Shown: positions 1 to 12,195 of the stretch, in pieces | Numbering within the stretch: the first letter of the stretch is position 1 | Layout of the letters: every line of letters starts with the position of its first letter | Source of the DNA: Buddleja alternifolia | Lineage: Eukaryota; Streptophyta; Magnoliopsida; Lamiales; Scrophulariaceae | Length of the DNA stretch: 64,000 nucleotides | Direction of reading: 5' to 3' | NCBI GenBank assembly: GCA_019426215.1 | Contig: CM033400.1 | Location: forward strand, 15,918,568 to 15,982,567 | Notes under the pieces: model-generated | What the model was told of the DNA's origin: nothing | Databases searched by the model: none | What the model saw: the letters and a program-made list of their open reading frames with translations, nothing else | Translations under genes and position numbers: made by a program

Positions 1-540
1 CCAATGCCGCCATCGTCGTCTGCTCGCATCTCCGCCGCCATCATCACCATCAAGAACCAACTGCCGCCCGCCGCGCCGCTATTCTCCTCTCCACACCGCC
101 GTTCGACCATGACTCGTAAACCGCCTTCGCCCATAGTTCACACCGCCTTCGCCCAAAGTTTTGTCGCGCGCCCGAGAGACACTCAAAACCACACGCCGCC
201 GTCTGTTTACACACCGCACCGCCGCCGTTCTACTCCATTCCACAGCGACCGAGCGCGACTCCAAATGTCACCATCGCTGATCTGCTCACACCGAACGGTC
301 GCTACCCACTCACACACAGCTCCACCTCTGATCTGTCGTTTGGCTGTTGCTTTGGGGTCAGACAATTTGGACTGTGCAAATCTAATTCCCACCAGCAGCC
401 CATCGTTTGGATTTTGCTCACAATGTCAAAATAGGCTCGAAAAGCAATGGGGTCTTTCACTGACCGGGCTCTAAAGCTGATCCCTACGGATGCTACCACG
501 AGCGACCATCACGATACCTACTCCCAGGCCATCCTGCACA
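1..540 (+). other. GC-rich segment with a Pro/Arg/Ser-rich open frame, unknown
   Basis: This stretch is clearly richer in G+C than the AT-rich DNA around it. It holds an open plus-strand frame (4-474, 156 codons, possibly open upstream of the window) whose product is rich in Pro, Ser, Arg and His. I recognise no domain, and low-complexity GC-rich DNA often stays open by chance. It directly precedes the 3' noncoding region of a Gypsy element (G1), so it may be the tail of that element's internal region or a captured host fragment. I would not call it a gene without expression or homology support. Confidence 0.3.
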
Positions 541-1748
541 TTAATAGGGGAGTATTTCTTTCACTCTTCTTTTCATTACATTCTTCTTACATTGAGGATA
601 ATGTGATATTTTAAGTGTGGGGTGGTTGCTTGCATGCTATGATTAGAGTGAAATTGAATTGTTTAAGTGTGGGGTAATGTGATGAATTGGTGAAAGAATT
701 GGGCGTACGTCAATGTTTGTTGAGTTGTTGCTGAAATTTGGTTGACTTGTTCATAATATTTGTGTTCCCATATTTGTATTTGAGCTCTTGACTAAATAAA
801 CATGTGAATCTGATTTCTGTATTTGGATACTCTTTTTATTGAGTTTGATCACTGAGCCTGAAATTTGTGAAAGTTTCATGCATCTTTACACACTACACAC
901 GAATTCTAGTAAAGGGGATTGATCGGGGAGATAAAAGCAATTACATATTTTTGGATACATGGTGATATTTGGAGAAAAGTTGAAGAAGCAAAGAAAAGAA
1001 AGAAAAAAGAAAACAAAAAAATATCGAGAAAAAAAAAAGAGAAGAAAAGAAAAATAGTGAGAAAAGGCTGATTTGGTGGCCATTGAATGCTAAAATCACC
1101 CAGTTTCGTTTTTAGCCTTTGTCACTCGAGTGATTAAGTCCGTTGGGGTGTCTTGACACCTAGTGCCTTAAAATCGACTGGTTTGAGAGTCATTGACCCA
1201 AAACTCGTTACAAGGGTGACATAGAAAGCTTGACTAGCGAGACATTGCACGGGTTGATAAATTTTGAATGAAGGAAAGTGAATGAAGATGCAATATGATA
1301 AATGTTCTGTTTTTGCTTGAAATAACTGAGATGTTCCCTTGCTAGAATTCATAAATCAAGCACGAATGGATGTATATGAAATTGAACTTGTTTGGGATTA
1401 GTGTGATGACTTGAGAGTAAAGATGTTCATATGTGGAAAAATATTGATTTTATGTGCTTATTGGTTTATGTGTGATGATTGTGGAGAGTGATAAATGTTG
1501 TGACTAGTTGCTGATTTGATGAACGATGAGGTAGATAGACGAATGTCATGAATTTTGTGGGTATATTCTCTGCAAACCCTCACGAGACAAAACTCGTCCA
1601 CTAGGGGTAACCTAGGGGTTTAACGGCTTGTTGCACGTGCTAAGTGTAATCGTGTTCCCTACGAAAGTGGTGTTATCTTTAGTTTTGCTTTTGTTTTTGT
1701 TTTGTTTGGATTTACTCGAGGACGAGTAAAGGTTAAGTGTGGGGTGTT
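541..1748 (+). mobile_element. Gypsy element G1: 3' noncoding region with hairpins and polypurine tract
   Basis: No long ORF. The region shows the hallmarks of an Athila/Tat-type Gypsy 3' noncoding region. A hairpin ACATTG-AGGA-TAATGT lies at 589-604, the last pair being G:U in RNA. A second hairpin TTTACTCG-AGGA-CGAGTAAA lies at 1711-1730. The motif TTAAGTGTGGGGT occurs three times (611-623, 663-675, 1733-1745). The last copy abuts the LTR start at 1749 and is the presumed plus-strand primer (polypurine tract). An A-rich purine stretch with interspersed G lies at about 975-1060. Assignment to the Athila/Tat group rests on these motifs, not on coding sequence, which lies off the window. Confidence 0.7.
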
Positions 1749-3113
1749 TGTTAGGTCTCATATTTTACATATTTTCATTATGATTTACCTCACATTTATC
1801 TTTATTTTATGCCTTGTTGTTAGTCTTTACTTTATTTTTAGCCTAAGTTACGTATTTTGATTTCTAAGTCGTTTCAATGCTTTTGTAGGCATAAAAGCGA
1901 TGATTTTTATGAGTTGAAGGAGTATTTATTACGAGAATAATGAAGGCTATCCAAGAGGTTGTGAAGAAATGCATTAGAAAGGCCAAACGAGAATGTTTCG
2001 TTGAAGAAAAATGAAGAGAAAAAATTATGCACAGACAGATTGCACAGTTGTGCAGATATTCTGCACAGCTGTGCAGCTGCGGATTTTTATATTTTTGTGG
2101 GCCGATTTTATGACTTGGATGGGCATAATTTATGTATCTAAGACTCCTTTTTAGTTAAATAAAGTGGCAAAAACGTTATATAGGCTAGAGTGAGATGGGA
2201 GATCATCATTCTTGAAAAAAGTAGATCTTGGAGAGTAGATCTTGAAGAAGAGAAAAGTAGATCTTAGAGAGGAGTTCTTGGAGAAAAGCTTCATCTTCTC
2301 AAGTTATATTCTTCCAATCCTCCATTGTTGAACATGAGTAACTTTATGTTTATGCAATTTATTTCTTGTTTTTCTTTAATTATGCATAGCTAAATTATTT
2401 TCTAGGGTTTAAGATGTAGTCTTGTGTATTGATTTGGATTATTGATGATTTATGGATGTGATTTCTTGTTTAGTTTATCTATTAATGAGTGTTTAATGCT
2501 TGTAATTGCTTGATCACCAATTACATGATTTAAGATGAATTAAGAAGTACCGGGAGGTGAATTAGTTTATCAGTTCAGATATAATGGACATGTGTAAATT
2601 GCTTAATAGGGATATTGGTAATTTTGCATGAGACTAGTTAAACAATATTCATAGAACTTAATGGATTCATCTAAATTAGTTTTTGATCATGGGAGTGACG
2701 TTAATTAATTTTGGTGGGTACTCATGAAGATCTCGGGAGAGTATTCATGTATTTAAGGAAATTGGGTCTTTAATTTAAACAAGAATGATAATCCATTGAA
2801 AGTCAATAATCTATAGAAATACCTTGATGAAATCTTAATCCCTAGGCCTTTCGTTAATTGATTGTAAATTTCGGCTTTTAATTAGTTAAAATCTCAAATC
2901 TTTGATAATCGATAGTTTAAATAATAAGATATACTTTGTTTGGTACTTGATAACCTTCCCTGTGGAGACGTACTTGATAACCTTCCATGTGGAGACGATC
3001 TTACTTTCACTATATTATTTGTTCGATTTCGTGTTGTTACGGACGATTGACACCTGTTCCCTCTTTTTTGACTTCGCTCTGACCTGAGTCTTTTATCGCT
3101 CTTTTTCTTACAC
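1749..3113 (+). repeat. 3' LTR of Gypsy element G1 (right end approximate)
   Basis: The LTR starts TGTTAGGTCTC directly after the polypurine tract. It contains a 16-bp perfect palindrome at 2061-2076. Near the end is a short near-repeat, 'cttgataaccttcc..tgtggagacg', at about 2947-2998. I could not fix the 3' terminus: a CA end at 3052 or one near 3113 are both possible, because no second LTR copy is in the window. The duplication ORFs inside are not coding. Confidence 0.6.
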
Positions 3114-3756
3114 AATAGTATAGGAAATACCAGGCAACCAGTCGTGGATGGATCCTGTATCTAATGTCATTTATGTCGTCATACTACCAGACTACACACC
3201 AACATATCTCATTTAGTGCTTCTCCAAAAATCATGAGATACAGTAAATTGTAGTGGGCAACACACATCCTAGACATGATACCTCAAATCAGAGGACTAAT
3301 CTCACACCTATGTAGCCGTAGGATTACAAGTTCGACACAGAACTAACAAGAAATCCTAACTGGGTGATTTAATCTCAAACTCACCTAAGTATGGATCTTT
3401 GTGCATGCATTGACCCCTTGGTCATTGCCCATAGAACAAGGCACTCTCTCATGAGAATGTCATACACAAACAAGTCTTAACGAGACTATGATATCCCATA
3501 CCTCATAATCTCTATGAGTTGGAGTGGGGTTTTAGGATCACAGCCATCAAGAGCATTCCACCGTTTCCACTCCCCGCATGCGCGACCGCTTCCCACTCTA
3601 TAAGTGATCCGTGGGATTTTTCATCTAAAGTAATAAAAGTATATGCGATAAAGAAAAGATTGCCAAAACAAATTCAATATAATATTAAAGATAAGACTGT
3701 CATAGCATTTACAATCTAATAGTCAAGCCACTAGATGGCTCGTTGGGCACCTAACA
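3114..3756 (-). repeat. Decayed Copia-type LTR fragment (start of LTR)
   Basis: The reverse complement begins TGTTAGGTGCCCAACGAGCC at 3756. It shares this opening with the LTR at 4885-7021 (read from 7021) and with the one at 35348. Internal blocks such as 'ggaaataccaggc' (about 3122) recur at about 6447. There is no second LTR or target duplication that I can see. Confidence 0.55.
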
Positions 3757-4884
3757 CTATCACTTCCATGTTGAGCTAAGTTGACCTAGTCAACTTAGTA
3801 CAATTAATTTAATCTCTTAACGTTTAATCTAATTAAATATCTTGATTGAATTAATACTTTAATTAATTAATTAATTAATTTTCTTAGTTCGACCAAGTCA
3901 ACTAGGACTTAATTAATTTAATTACTTACTAACATTTATCTAATCAAACATCTAATTAACTTAATTTTTCTAGTTAATTAATTTGTCTTCCAAAGACAAA
4001 TTACTAATTTGCCCTCCAAACACAAAACATGATTTCACATGTATTCCTTATAGCATAACTCTCTAAATTCGTCTCGATTGAAAATAAGAGGATACCAAAG
4101 GATTTGAGTGACACCTAGTAAGCCCTGTGGTCCTACATTGTAGTCTAATCAAGTACAAAATGATTGTGTCATTACGAATCATTCCATCATTTTCTCAATC
4201 CAAGTCTAGAGTTTAGGTTCTGTCGAAACGTTATTAACTTGGATGACTATGGTTGTGTTGTGACTATAATGACTTTTGTCATCTAAGTTAAGATCACCAA
4301 TCGTTCTGAATTATTTCGATATTTTGACTAGAGATTTTCCACTAGTCATTTATGTCTAACAACAGCATTGGAAATATTTTGGTATTCCACCGTGGATGGA
4401 TCCCCTATTGATGTCATTTGCTTCGTCATATAAAAAGACTAGACCCAATGTTATTTTGTCTCGTGATTCTCTTGAAATTTGGAATAATTTAAAGTACAAT
4501 GTGTTGCATACGTCGCAACCATCACATCTCAGGATATGAGGGTTCATCTCACACTATGTAACCCTTAGGATTTCAATCTGACACCTCCAAGTGTAGATCG
4601 AGGGTACATGCACTGATCCCCGATCAATGCGCACGAAACAATGTACTCTCATTACAAGAATGTTGTACGAGCAAGCCTTGGCATGACTATGATTTCCCTT
4701 TTCCTCATGTCTCTGTGGCTTGCAACTATGTTAAGATCACAACCTTGGAGAACGTTCTACAATGGCCACCACTTGTGTGCGACCATTCGCATAGCCATTC
4801 TATAATCCTCGGGATTCTATCAACTACGGCGTAGAATTATAGATAAAGAAAAATGGCCAAAAGATATTTATGATATATATAAAC
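3757..4884 (-). repeat. Decayed LTR sequence, target of element D
   Basis: AT-rich sequence with TTAATTAA runs. Blocks are related to other LTRs in the window: 'gctaagttgac..cttagt' resembles 26448-26490, and 4370-4880 resembles 6430-6960. It breaks off exactly where element D's LTR begins (4885), so it looks like the older LTR into which D inserted. No gene is seen. Confidence 0.5.
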
Positions 4885-5796
4885 TGTTGGCATCTCGGTA
4901 CAAGCCCCCGGGGAGCCGATGAAGCGGAAGGTACAAATTTAAAAATTAAAGCGGCATCCCCGAAATTAGGGTTAGGTAGACATGGTACCATCGGATTCAA
5001 AACTATCCTAAGAGGAAGTTTTCTCGTGTTTACCTATTGAAGAACAAAAAGCAGCAACATCTTTTTAAGCTACTCCTTGCTACACCACTCCAGATGAATT
5101 TTCCCTAGCGTCCCAAGTGTTGCGCCTCTAAGTACATCCACACCTTAGCTTGTACCCTCGATTATCTCCACCATTGCTAGCGAATAGAATATCGAATTTT
5201 GGCGTATGAGAAATGGGTAGGAATATATTTTGGTATTCTTCGTATTCAACACATGAGTTGGATAAAGTTCTTGTGAAAGAGATGGAGAGAAAAGAAGAGA
5301 GAAAGAAGAGAAACTTAAAAACTTAGTTTTCAACTTATGAAAAACTCTTAAAACTTAATTGATTAAAACAACAATACATCATATATATATGGGGTACATA
5401 CACGCCCCACACACATACACTTAGTGTATGTGTTCGCATTGCCATAATAGGCATGTGATACATATATATGTACATGCAATTTTATTTTATTTAGTTTCCT
5501 TTCTTTCTCAAACTCTATTCCTTAATTAATTGGATACCTTTCCAACTAATTAGATATTTTCATATATTTGATATCATATCAAATATACTATATCTATCCA
5601 ATAAGATCTTTCCATATCCATATTATCTATCCTAATATATTTAGAAGATCTTTTCATATCAATTAGTCAACTAATTAGTTAGAATAGATCCTACCAAATA
5701 TATTATAAGATATATTAAATATACATATCTATAGACTTGGTGAACAAGATAAAATATTCCACCAAATCCATACACATACACACGCCCATACATGTG

Positions 5797-5834
<38 letters not shown>

Positions 5835-7021
5835 TTCTTTCACACATTAATTAATTAGACCACTAATTAATTAACTAGTCTTTCCCAATTTAATATTTTA
5901 ATATTAAATTATAAAACTATTATTTAATTAAAACCACTTAATTAATTTATTCCGCTTCCCCGATTAATTAATTCCAAGTAATTAATCTCTCCATTAATTC
6001 ACAAAGAATCAACTAGCCAATAGGTACTACACTAAGTATTGTGTGTGATCCATTAGGCTCATTAACAAGCTAGCAATAACTCATTTCATAAACTAGATTA
6101 ATTATTCATAATAATTAACTAATCCTTGGATTCATTTCACCATTAATCCAAGGCACCTATCGGTCGCGGTTCGATGTCTAGCAATGTCGCCTCGACTTCC
6201 TAGATGTTAACGATGAAAAGCAAACTTATCCAGATTTTGATCTTTGTGCGAGTCGAATCCCTCTATCTTTTTCCCATCTAGGGTTTAGGGTTTAGGGACG
6301 GTTGAAACCCTAATAGCCTTGGAAACTATGACTATGTTGGTTCCACTAATGATCCGATCTTCTAAGAAGGGATCACCAATCCTTCTTATAAGACTATGCT
6401 TTGGCCAGAGATTTTTCGATCATTTAACTTTCCTTAGCAACATAGGAAATACCAGGCTGATAGCCCTGGATAGATCCCTCGACGACTGCCACTTGTTCCG
6501 CTGTACTACCAGACTATATCCAACATACACGTCATATGACTCTCTTGGAGTGCACGTGCATATCAAAGTATAGTGGGTAGTACCCTTTCCAATGACATCT
6601 TAAGTCTAAGGATTATCTCACACTACAAAATCGAAGGACTCCAAATTCGACAACACCAACGAGGAATCCTTCCGGGGCCGTTCAATTCCATACTAACCCA
6701 AAGTATGAATCTTCATGCATGTACTGGTCATACTAGCCATTGACAATGGAACGCGTCAACCTATTAGAATAGTTACACACACAAACAAGTCTTGGTGAGG
6801 CAAGTGATATCCCACATCTCACAGCCTCTATAACTTGGATCGTATTTTTAGGATTACAGTCTTTGAGAGTATTCCATAGGTAATCCATGGGGTCTTTATC
6901 TATACTACATAAGTAATTGATAATAAAGAAGCATTCCGTAATAGATTTGATATAATTTAAATGATAAGACTAACATAGTGTTAATGTTTAAGCCAACAGA
7001 TGGCTCACTGGGCATATAACA
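4885..7021 (-). repeat. 3' LTR of old Copia element D
   Basis: On the minus strand it reads TGTTATATGCCC (from 7021) to CCAACA (4885). It is followed at 7022-7042 by the characteristic Copia polypurine tract, read on minus as GGGCAAGTGGGAGATTGAAAG. Its first several hundred plus-strand bases align with 25108-25886, the element's other LTR, at roughly 85% by eye, so the insertion is old. It contains an (AT)16 microsatellite (5800-5832) and a short telomere-like run (6280-6297). Confidence 0.7.
5800..5832. repeat. (AT)n microsatellite
   Basis: Uninterrupted AT dinucleotide run of about 16 units inside the element D 3' LTR. A similar run of about 14 units lies at 29919-29946. Confidence 0.9.
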
Positions 7022-7509
7022 CTTTCAATCTCCCACTTGCCCAAGAGCCTACTGTTCCCACATAGGTCCAACGTCCAAATGACCTGTTGAACACAATTAC
7101 TACTCAAGGGTTTTGGTGAAAAGGATTTGCCACGTTTCCGTCGAGTTGATTTGTTCTACTCGAACGTCGACTCAGATCAAATAATCCCTCAGATTATTTG
7201 CTTCGTCACTAGGTATGTCTAGATAGTAGGTGAGACCTCTGCTCCTTTTTAAGAGCTTACACCCTTATCAATAATCATAATACATATGTACTTGATATTC
7301 GATTGGTAGAACCTCATAGTTCCACTCATCTAGATACCTTTCATCACCGCATTCTAATGCGTGCTTTAAATGGTACAGTTAGCCTTTGTCTCTTCTCAAG
7401 ATACGTCCTCAGCTTTTACTCCCCCACTTGACACAAACAAATCCTAGATCATCACTTAAGTTCATATCTTAAGACTAGAGATTCTAGTTCTAATTTTCTA
7501 TGTTGTTTT
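7022..7509 (-). mobile_element. Element D: polypurine tract and decayed internal region, part 1
   Basis: The polypurine tract at 7022-7042 is followed by noncoding sequence full of stops. The internal region continues at 9651-10274 and 21292-21980, after removal of a solo LTR and of element G2. Together these pieces come to only about 1.8 kb between polypurine tract and gag. That is too short for a normal Copia pol (about 3.3 kb), so pol has been lost or the element was non-autonomous. I could not recognise protease, integrase or RT motifs here. Confidence 0.55.
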
Positions 7510-9645
7510 TGTTAGAGTTAGTGCCCGGCGCACCAATTATTGGGCGCCATTCTTTGTAACAGTAACTCTAGAGTTGAACAATCGTTTTCTTATAAATAAA
7601 GTCAATCTCTTTTTTATGTGTGGCATGTCTTTATTCTTAAATTAGTTTTTACTTTGGCTTAGAATAAAGTCCCGAAGGATCACACATAGCTATGAGACAT
7701 CATTGCACATTGGGTGTGGCAATGATGGAATATGTCTCGAAGGCTGTGATCTTTAAACATTGTTCCAAGTCGTGAAAGGGTTCATCGAGATAAAGGGATA
7801 TCGATGCAACCCAAAAGACTTGCTCATATGATGCATACTCTGGTAGAAGTGTATCTCGTTCCATAGATACTGGCACGGTGAAAGCCAATGGATATATGAG
7901 GGTTGCCATTGTGGTAATGGGCGAATTGAGCAACCCCATGGAAGTTCCTGAAATGGATTCCCAGTTGAATGTGGAACTTCCAGTGGTCTTGTAGTATAAG
8001 AGTAATCCTTATGGACCTAAGATTCCATTGGATGTCTTATGCGTAACCGCGCATGTTCTTGATTTGTTACATGATCACTTTAGATGATCGAATATGGGCA
8101 AACTCAGACATGCACGTCTTACGTAGTAAGGCACGTGAGAATCAAGAGGAACCTATCTCTGACATTAGCCAGTCGGTTAATCTCTTATGGTTACATAGTG
8201 AATCGACTTAAGGAATCTTCGCCCGAAGTATGATATCTAAAGAGGCGTAGGGTTTCCTCGTTTAGATAGTCGAAGTCGATTTCACATAACGTGGGAAACA
8301 TAGTATTGAATTAATAGAGCTTCGACCTTAGCCAATGCTCTAGATTCAATCGGGAGATTAGATAGAGAGATCTTACTTATGCGAGGATCAAGATCGCAAA
8401 AGGCGTATCTTTACTTTCGTTTTATCTAGGTCTTCGGGACCCTATGCTAGGTGGGCAACCGCGATTTGTAAGTGCTGAGAATTAGCTTGGTGACTAATTC
8501 GAGGCTTGATTAAATCAAAGGATTGATTTAATCTAGTACTTTCCATTTTAGGAAGGTACACTGGCACTGTGGGAAGGTGTACTTACTACTAGATAGAAAC
8601 GAGCCTAAGGGGTCACACACTAACTCGAGAGAGTCACTGCTTGAATAGATGTGATTAATCAATTTAGATTAAATTGAGGGAATTAGGAAAGTGTAGTACC
8701 TTCCTAATATGGAATATAAATTAATTGAAGGATTCAATTAATTTTACTCTTTTAATTAATTTTGTAGAATTAATTAAATTAATGGACCTAGTAGAGTCCA
8801 AGTATTTTATTTAATTGGGTGGAGCCCAAGTTAAATAAATCAATGTTGGAATTAGATGGTTGGATTTAATTTGACTTGTATTTAATTAATGGGTTGAACC
8901 TATAATTAAATTGAGAAGTCAAAATTAAATCCTAGAGTCCAATTGACTTGTGTTGACCGATTTGTGAGTGTAAATAAGGAAGGGGGCGATTTTATGTGTG
9001 GTGGAAGAGGAAAAGAGTTTCCCCCTCCTCCAAGTCTTCATAGGATAAGGATTATTAGAGAGTTTGGGAGAAAGGAAGTTTCCTTTTCCTAATAGGACTC
9101 TAGGTAATTTTCACCTATAAATAAGAGATGAAGGAGACTAAAATAGATGATTTTTGCTGGAAAAATTCGCCCCCCACTTAGACCTAAAAATCGGCCATCT
9201 CTCTCTCCCTTTCCAACAAGACGTCGTTCTATTCATGTGTTGAATTAAACGACTTAGAAAATATTCCTACCCTTCACATAATCAAGCCTAAGTTAAGCTT
9301 AGAATCGTTTTGTTGTCTACCACGCAAGGCAAGACGATTGGTGACTTGAACGAGGTGTGGATACATCTTAGAGGTGCGACGCTTGGAGCACTCTAAACCG
9401 GGAGATACGAAAAGACGACGGGCAATTTCTCACCCAAGGGAAATTGTGTGGATTTGCACCACAGGGTTACTGAGATCCAAAGTACGAGGTGAAGCAAAAT
9501 TTTCGAAAGGTATAATTTCGCTTACCTCCTTATCAAATGATCGAACCAATTCCATATTACTGTTTTCGGGTGGTTGTACGTTTACTTTTGTAAAATTTTA
9601 ATTTCCGCTGCCACAAGCCACCCGAGGGAATGAGTCAACCCAACA
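7510..9645 (+). mobile_element. Solo LTR (Copia-type) inserted in element D
   Basis: A 2136-bp unit starting TGTTAGAGTTAG and ending CCCAACA. It is flanked by a perfect 5-bp duplication GTTTT (7505-7509 and 9646-9650). There is no internal region or second copy, so it is best read as a solo LTR left by LTR-LTR recombination. A TATA-box candidate TATAAATA lies at 9116-9123. The short ORFs inside are not credible genes. Confidence 0.8.
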
Positions 9646-9650
9646 GTTTT

Positions 9651-10274
9651 CCTATGAACAACACCAATCCATTGGACCAAATAGGGGTTCGACTATACAC
9701 ATGAGATGCATTAGTCAACACCAATTTCAACTTATAGAATTGCATGTACCTTTCGATTATGCTTTATAGGAAGAATTAACTTTTAATTCTTTCATGTTGA
9801 GCTTAGTCAACATTTTATCTATGTGTTTGGATAGAAAAGGATTATGGCAACCCAATGGCCCGCACATATTTCTATCTCATGCAATTGGGGCGCTTTTTCC
9901 TTTTCAAGTCCATATTGAAAATTGAGATGATGATCATATGTGCGTTATTTACACAACGTTGCCAACATATGATACTAACAAGCCAGTTCTATACCTATTA
10001 ACCTTTAGAACTTATTTTCAGAAAAGATTCAATCAGTAGATTGATCTCTGAAGCAATTACGCTTTAGGCCGTCTTCCACTACTTGTCAAGATTTCTTAAC
10101 TTTTGTCATATCCCCCGTCAGCATATTTCATTTCGAAGGGTATGGAACTTGTGTTCATAGGTTTACAAGTTTACTAGTCTATTCATTTTTACTGCCCGTG
10201 GTGTTTATGTTTATCAAGTCCCTAGTTTTCATTACTATCCTCATTCTTTCATAGAGAACTCTTTCACCTTGAAG
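9651..10274 (-). mobile_element. Element D: decayed internal region, part 2
   Basis: Noncoding remnant between the solo LTR and element G2, with no recognisable protein motif in any frame. It joins 21292 onward once G2 is removed. Confidence 0.45.
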
Positions 10275-10279
10275 GTAGG

Positions 10280-12195
10280 TGACACGCTAAAAGCTAACGT
10301 GCTATAATAGCAAGTGCACTAGTCGTGTGTAGTAATAAAAGTGGACGAGAAGTCCGGATTGTCGAACCACAAGGACTTGAATTCTAGTTTAAGATTTTAT
10401 AACAACAAAGATCAAAACAATAAAGGTAAAATGAGTGTGAAATGCGTAAGATAAGAACAAGGTTGAACAAATGATTTAAAACAAAATAGAAAGGGAGACT
10501 AAGGCACATGCTAGGTTCAAATTGATCAATTATACTTATAAAGATTCTCGTTGAAGGATTACGCTTATATTGTTATGGTGAGAGCTCCGAGGGTAGAGAA
10601 TAACCGATGTCTCGCGTATAAACTCCTATGCTTAGATCGTGATTTCCCAAATATTCCTATCCGGAAATCTAACCACTAAACATGCATTAACGTACTAGAG
10701 TTCACTCGATTTGAATCGAACAACTTCACCCGGGAATCTTTACCTATGTCTAGGGCAATTCCTCATTAGTTACGGGTCATGATGTGAATTTCTTGCACCC
10801 TAAGTCAATTTTCTCCCGAAATATTAACCTAGGCATAAGATTCTAACATATAGTGATCAAGTATATGCAAGATAGACAAAAACACAATTCACATCACATA
10901 ACAATATAAGTATAACCTCAACAATCATCTATTATAAGCATATATCACAATTTGACCTTACATGGCCTTAGTCTTATGAATTTAGTTCATGATAGATATT
11001 ATGAAAAACAATAATGAATAAATACACATGTTCATAGACATGAATGAAATGAAAAGGCTATAAAAACTCCCTCTAATGTGATAGATGATGGCCCCTTGAT
11101 TGGAGCTTCAATTCCTAGCTTTCTCCTCTTAGAATGATGAAGAATGGTGATGAATGAAGCTTGAGGACTGATTCCTCCTCCTCCTCTCCTCCAAGAATCT
11201 GAAATTGATAGTGAATGATGAAGAGTATGGGTTCCCCCTCCTTTTATAGCCAAAATTCCACTAAAGTATGCATTAAAAATTCCCATTAAAGTTCCCCAAT
11301 GAGAATTCCACCTAAGGTGATGCTTAAAGTTTGGCTTTTAAGATTCCAACCAGCTAAAAAATGCTGAAATTTCGGCCATTAAGAATTCCACCAAGCATAA
11401 CCATGTGAAAACTTCAACAAAACACATGCATGCTGCCATTTTCTTGCTTTCCAGCGCAGTCTTAGTATTTTCCTCATAAACTTCTCCACAGATCTCCAAA
11501 TTGGATGATTCAAGTCCCCATGTGAAGCTAACACATAGATCTACAACTTTGCAGAAGGACATTTTGTCCAATTCGGTCTCTAAGTATACCTAAATTACGT
11601 TTCAACATGGAGGTTGTTTCTGATTTGGCGCCCATAAAGTAAATCTACCAAGAAACACACTTATGACAACCCCTCAACACATGTGCTGAATTATGGCCAA
11701 AAGTGATTCTTACCCATCATATAAGGCTGGAATTTAGGCTGAAAAAGGAGTAACATTCGGACTATCCATGCCTAGGCATGACTAGGAGGGCGTTGGGGCG
11801 TATCTTGGCACATGTACTTCTCTGTTCGGCGCAGCAATCGTATTTCCTTCACAATTATCTCTATAGACCTCCGATTTGGATGTTTCAAGTTCCCATTTGA
11901 AGCTAAGACATACATCTAAAACTTTGTAGAAGGAAACTTTGTCTAAGTCGGTCTCGAAATGTACGGAATTATCGCTCGAATGTGGTAGGAGATGCATAAA
12001 CCGCCTAGGTGTTGAAAAACATGCTTGAACTTGTTTTGTACATCGTTTTTCTTCCCTTTTCTTCATGTATTCTCATTTATTACCTGTATTCACTTAACAC
12101 ACCTATTAAATGCAAATGTGACATGATTTAAGCAATAAGTGAATCCAAATCATAAGAATTACGGTCTTAAAAACACGTAAAAACACCTCTTATCA
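10280..12195 (-). repeat. G2 3' LTR
   Basis: 1916 bp, with minus-strand ends TGATAAGAGG...GTGTCA. A promoter candidate on the minus strand, GCTATAAAAG, is at 11241-11250. ORFs here (for example 11032-11286) recur identically or nearly so in the other LTR and are not genes. All 8 differences from the 5' LTR lie between 11489 and 12116. Confidence 0.93.

Noticed and set aside
6280..6297. Telomere-like TTTAGGG units
   Set aside because: Only about two and a half units inside an LTR, with related 'aaaccctaaa' in the homologous LTR piece at 36903; this is LTR sequence, not telomeric DNA.
11032..12066. Three minus-strand ORFs that look conserved because they recur at 20123-21157
   Set aside because: They recur only because the two LTRs are near-identical copies; no codon-level constraint or known domain.
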